In this document: piece after piece, positions 14,401 through 15,924 of the stretch
Position numbering within the stretch: the first letter of the stretch is position 1
How the letters are laid out: the number at the start of each line of letters is the position of its first letter
Assembly: GCA_937919155.1 (NCBI GenBank)
Contig: CALFPM010000107.1
Location: 1-15,924 of the forward strand
From: an uncultured Clostridia bacterium
GTDB lineage: Bacteria > Bacillota > Clostridia > Oscillospirales > Acutalibacteraceae
DNA: 15,924 nucleotides
Reading direction: 5' to 3'
Program-made: the position numbers and the translations under genes
Notes under the pieces: generated by a model
The model's input: the letters and a program-made list of their open reading frames with translations, nothing else
What the model was told of the DNA's origin: nothing
The model's database searches: none

Positions 14401-15924
14401 CTGCATAATCTTAACGGCAAGCTTATCCATCGCCTGCTTAACGCCGAGGATTCTCTGGCAGGCACCGTAGCTGTAGTATGAAGCAACATTGTTACCGTAA
14501 CCGTCTTTGTAAGGATATTTAAGAACCTCATACTCACGTCTCTTATCATGTGAGTTTCTTGAACTGTGGTAGTCAGTTCTGTTTTTATCCGAACTTGCTT
14601 CTGCAATGATTTCCGATGCGCTTGCATAGCCGTATGCCGAGGGGTTGGCGAGATACATAGCTTCGGTAAGTCTGCTTGCTGAGTCTGTTTTGGGGTTACC
14701 TGTGGTGTTGTTTACAACAAGATAACCGTTCAATGATATTTTATAACAGCGACCGGTTTTGGGATGCTTGCACCAAAGCCAGATATCACGGGAATAATCA
14801 CCGTCGGATCCTTTGTTAACTGCAACTGAAATTCTTGCGAACTCGCCATCAGGGAGTCTGTAATAGAAATTACTTGTCCACTCTCTGTTGTAGTTACCGT
14901 TTTCAGAAATGCCGTTGTTATCACCGGCGGCCTGTTTCATCTTAAGAGCAGACCAGTTATTGATATCGGTCTGATAACCGTAAGCATCCTGCTGGTCCAT
15001 TGAACCTGAAACGTCAACAACAAAAACGAAGTCTGTGGGTCTCTGGTTAACTCGCTGATACTGAAGAGCGTTGGTTGCGTATGTTTCGAGGGTGATATTA
15101 TATGTACCGTCTGCGGTAAGCTTTGCCTGAAGGTCGGTATAAACCTGAGTTTCGTATGATGATGCATAGGGGTCAGAAATACGCTTGTAGATATGCAAGG
15201 CCTGCTGTTCATTTGTAGGCAGTGCAGGCTGACCGCCGTTGGTTACATGGAAGGTACCCGCAATTTCTTCAAGGTTGTGGTAGTTGGGAGCGAAACCGCT
15301 CTGGCTGTGGTTTGAATAGAAGTTTGTATAAGCTGTTACTGAAGCCGGAACTGAGCCGTCATTACACCAGATGGAGTAATTCTCGCCGTTGCCGTAGATT
15401 GTGAAGCTACCATTGCCCCAGTCTTTGATTTTCATGGTGGTAGATGCGGTTGTTGTCATTGCGAAAAGAGAGTCACCTACATAAAGATAGGGGTTCTTTG
15501 CAAAGTAAAGATCTCTGTTTTTGAGTCTGAGAGAGGTTGATGAACCTGTTTCAAACTGCCAGTGAAGCGATTTGTTTGCATCGTCCTCTGCGTTAAGAAT
15601 AAGCTTTGTGCCGTCAACGGAATAGTCTCTGATTTCGTAGCCAACAATACCTCTTGTGTCACCGGTGTTTGCCTGAGTTATGCCGCTTGAACTTGCCTTC
15701 TTGGGAAGCTTTGTGTCGCCGTAACCGCCGTTTGAATCGAGAAGATAAAGAATGTTTCTCTGTGTTACGGGGTCTTTGATGGCGGATTCGTAAAGAACGA
15801 TATATTCATCATAGCCGTTGAGTTCGCTCAACGAATTTACCTTCTGATATTCAACGGAGGCAACGTCTTCGTGAGGTCTTGTGAGACCCTGAATTGCGTA
15901 CTGGTCAATCTTCCAGATAACGTC
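11461..15924 (-). CDS. Giant vWA-domain surface protein, N-terminus outside the window
   Basis: At least 1487 residues, open to the window edge; a TTG at 15831 is internal, since 31 further codons are open upstream with no ribosome binding site. Numbering from the first codon in view: about 60-290 is beta-rich and Trp/Tyr-rich; a vWA domain starts near 298 with the metal-site motif DVSGSM (304-309), then a 178-residue insertion, helix ILGVKQAMDKLAVKIM (491-506), SPINQGL (593-599) in place of the usual Thr-Pro motif, and VIVISDGAAGG (626-636). From about 745 come pilin-like and carbohydrate-binding-like beta modules, including FTGTGFDLISACGTD near 1059-1073. The tail (1448-1487) is an amphipathic, Phe-rich helix, with no LPxTG motif. 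This resembles pilus-tip/adhesin proteins that bind ligands with a metal site. Extracellular location is inferred; the signal peptide would lie outside the window. Confidence 0.88.
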   Translation of the reverse strand, partial: DVIWKIDQYAIQGLTRPHEDVASVEYQKVNSLSELNGYDEYIVLYESAIKDPVTQRNILYLLDSNGGYGDTKLPKKASSSGITQANTGDTRGIVGYEIRDYSVDGTKLILNAEDDANKSLHWQFETGSSTSLRLKNRDLYFAKNPYLYVGDSLFAMTTTASTTMKIKDWGNGSFTIYGNGENYSIWCNDGSVPASVTAYTNFYSNHSQSGFAPNYHNLEEIAGTFHVTNGGQPALPTNEQQALHIYKRISDPYASSYETQVYTDLQAKLTADGTYNITLETYATNALQYQRVNQRPTDFVFVVDVSGSMDQQDAYGYQTDINNWSALKMKQAAGDNNGISENGNYNREWTSNFYYRLPDGEFARISVAVNKGSDGDYSRDIWLWCKHPKTGRCYKISLNGYLVVNNTTGNPKTDSASRLTEAMYLANPSAYGYASASEIIAEASSDKNRTDYHSSRNSHDKRREYEVLKYPYKDGYGNNVASYYSYGACQRILGVKQAMDKLAVKIMQESANSGLDHRIAIVTSGSDGTYVSDGRPWANTGILTNSGTWKQYTGGTSLSTSDYQSVFFSAKNSSHISAIRNYINAQLPCYGHSPINQGLTLASNIINAQKSAGTTYDVNGQRSCVVIVISDGAAGGDNSDYNNATNATNCANDAIGNGGLNLKKNGAYIFSVQIGSQDYVSGFEETDFMKYLSSKYTGSTSMTNPGPLNTKENNYYINVPVGSSFNIDTLANNVFNGVVENSNNAIASLNANAILREHLTDAFDLTNATITYKTATSRYDGIGRLYFDAPQTTSGVTATIDKNTNNIEVTGFDYTAKNVSEYNSKDSKGAKLIIEITGVIADADANLLNTSINDTSKTALYQSRTYMSDTLANDKPVKRFPTYHFSIPEYTYYMDYDIPMYDSDINGTLCSVDSTLQKQSNYKTELETGNMGIEFVNGKQDMVYTLNSQAGLTEKLSKGYVLIKRDNGSYDWFRLNIVPASTVYYEENKMDTLDGTQSFAEWAQDGSFANKYQSLSSNDDVFGSDKTYYNSKDKFSLGTNKSVVVSKSNNRSDTQSFTFTGTGFDLISACGTDTGIQTVTVKHHQADGTQKIVKVFMVDTFYNDSTYGTVYQVPIVQFKGDYGTYTVETTAAYYSFAGGLKTQSIGTQAVEGTELEASTGTVDTVITDELFAQVGMNELIGQDVELIWMDDNSVLNGGTGAEGTTLSTQAGETSLTNYIDGFRIYNPVDYNDEYIASEQNATFYSIMEAIAAGGMGGDSFAGYLEGGATGSVFGNYLTSGGPKYEVYLKPGNSIAFRFKAGEFTGSPRAMVSVRAASGETKAKFSSYNKGEPVASEFSVISSTETYYDITDIGLGLDESDGSFTLTVTNTGNGLLAVDNLKLVNATLIPFSGISLAELNDLISTQAVEINPFEKKAETYTFADAPADNPEIDPKGEIPSFESVAEDNAEEIIFDAIREWFASFFSKVLSFFEKIIQILKFDWLFNII
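14458..14991 (-). other. 178-residue insertion inside the vWA domain
   Basis: Between the DVSGSM metal-site loop and the first helix of the vWA fold lies a segment of about 178 residues where a typical vWA has about 15-25. It contains a beta-hairpin-like stretch with a Cys-x7-Cys pair (WLWCKHPKTGRCYKISL), many Tyr/Trp residues and a charged Arg/Lys/Glu-rich end. In pilus tip adhesins such as RrgA, insertions at vWA loops form the binding surface; a similar role here is inference. Confidence 0.6.

Noticed and set aside
15829..15831. TTG as the start of the giant vWA protein
   Set aside because: The same frame is open for 31 more codons to the window edge with plausible protein sequence and there is no ribosome binding site before this TTG, so the gene simply enters from outside.

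Overview
The window looks like part of the chromosome of a low-to-mid GC member of the Clostridia, probably an Oscillospiraceae/Ruminococcaceae-type gut bacterium. This is judged from strong AAGGAGG-type ribosome binding sites, TTG and GTG starts, a Firmicutes-style CpsB phosphatase with Wzz/tyrosine-kinase fusions, and a giant von Willebrand A surface protein. The species is an inference. Every gene I can support lies on the minus strand, so transcription runs from high to low coordinates. Both ends of the window cut a gene.

Right part (15924 to 11161): a short transcription unit. It holds a very large vWA-domain surface protein (5' end outside the window), an adjacent 77-residue small protein whose ribosome binding site overlaps the stop codon of the large gene, and a strong intrinsic terminator.

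Middle (11109 to 6368): a new operon starts with a good sigma-A-type promoter (TTGACT, 18 bp, TATTAT). Its first genes are the assembly-control module of an exopolysaccharide or capsule system: a CpsB/CapC PHP-type phosphotyrosine phosphatase, a membrane-anchored protein with three Ig-like repeats, and two different Wzz-like/BY-kinase fusion proteins. Both kinases have tyrosine-rich C-terminal tails, one of them an almost pure Gly-Tyr repeat.

Left part (6352 to 1): the sugar-building module. In order of transcription it has a membrane UDP-HexNAc 4,6-dehydratase, a DegT-family PLP aminotransferase, a small polyprenyl-phosphate glycosyl-1-phosphate transferase, a GT4 glycosyltransferase and a UDP-HexNAc 6-dehydrogenase cut by the window edge. 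This matches the Campylobacter pglF-E-(D)-C-A logic with no acetyltransferase between the aminotransferase and the initiating transferase. The likely first sugar is therefore an amino-trideoxy-HexNAc, perhaps with a free amine, and the dehydrogenase would supply an acidic HexNAc-uronic acid. Polymerase, flippase and further glycosyltransferases are not in the window and presumably lie beyond coordinate 1.

Gaps between genes within the polysaccharide operon are only about 2 to 35 bases, and no internal terminator is visible. No tRNA, rRNA, CRISPR array, insertion sequence or credible plus-strand gene was seen. The longest non-coding stretch is about 170 bases (11044 to 11214), filled by the terminator, promoter and leader.
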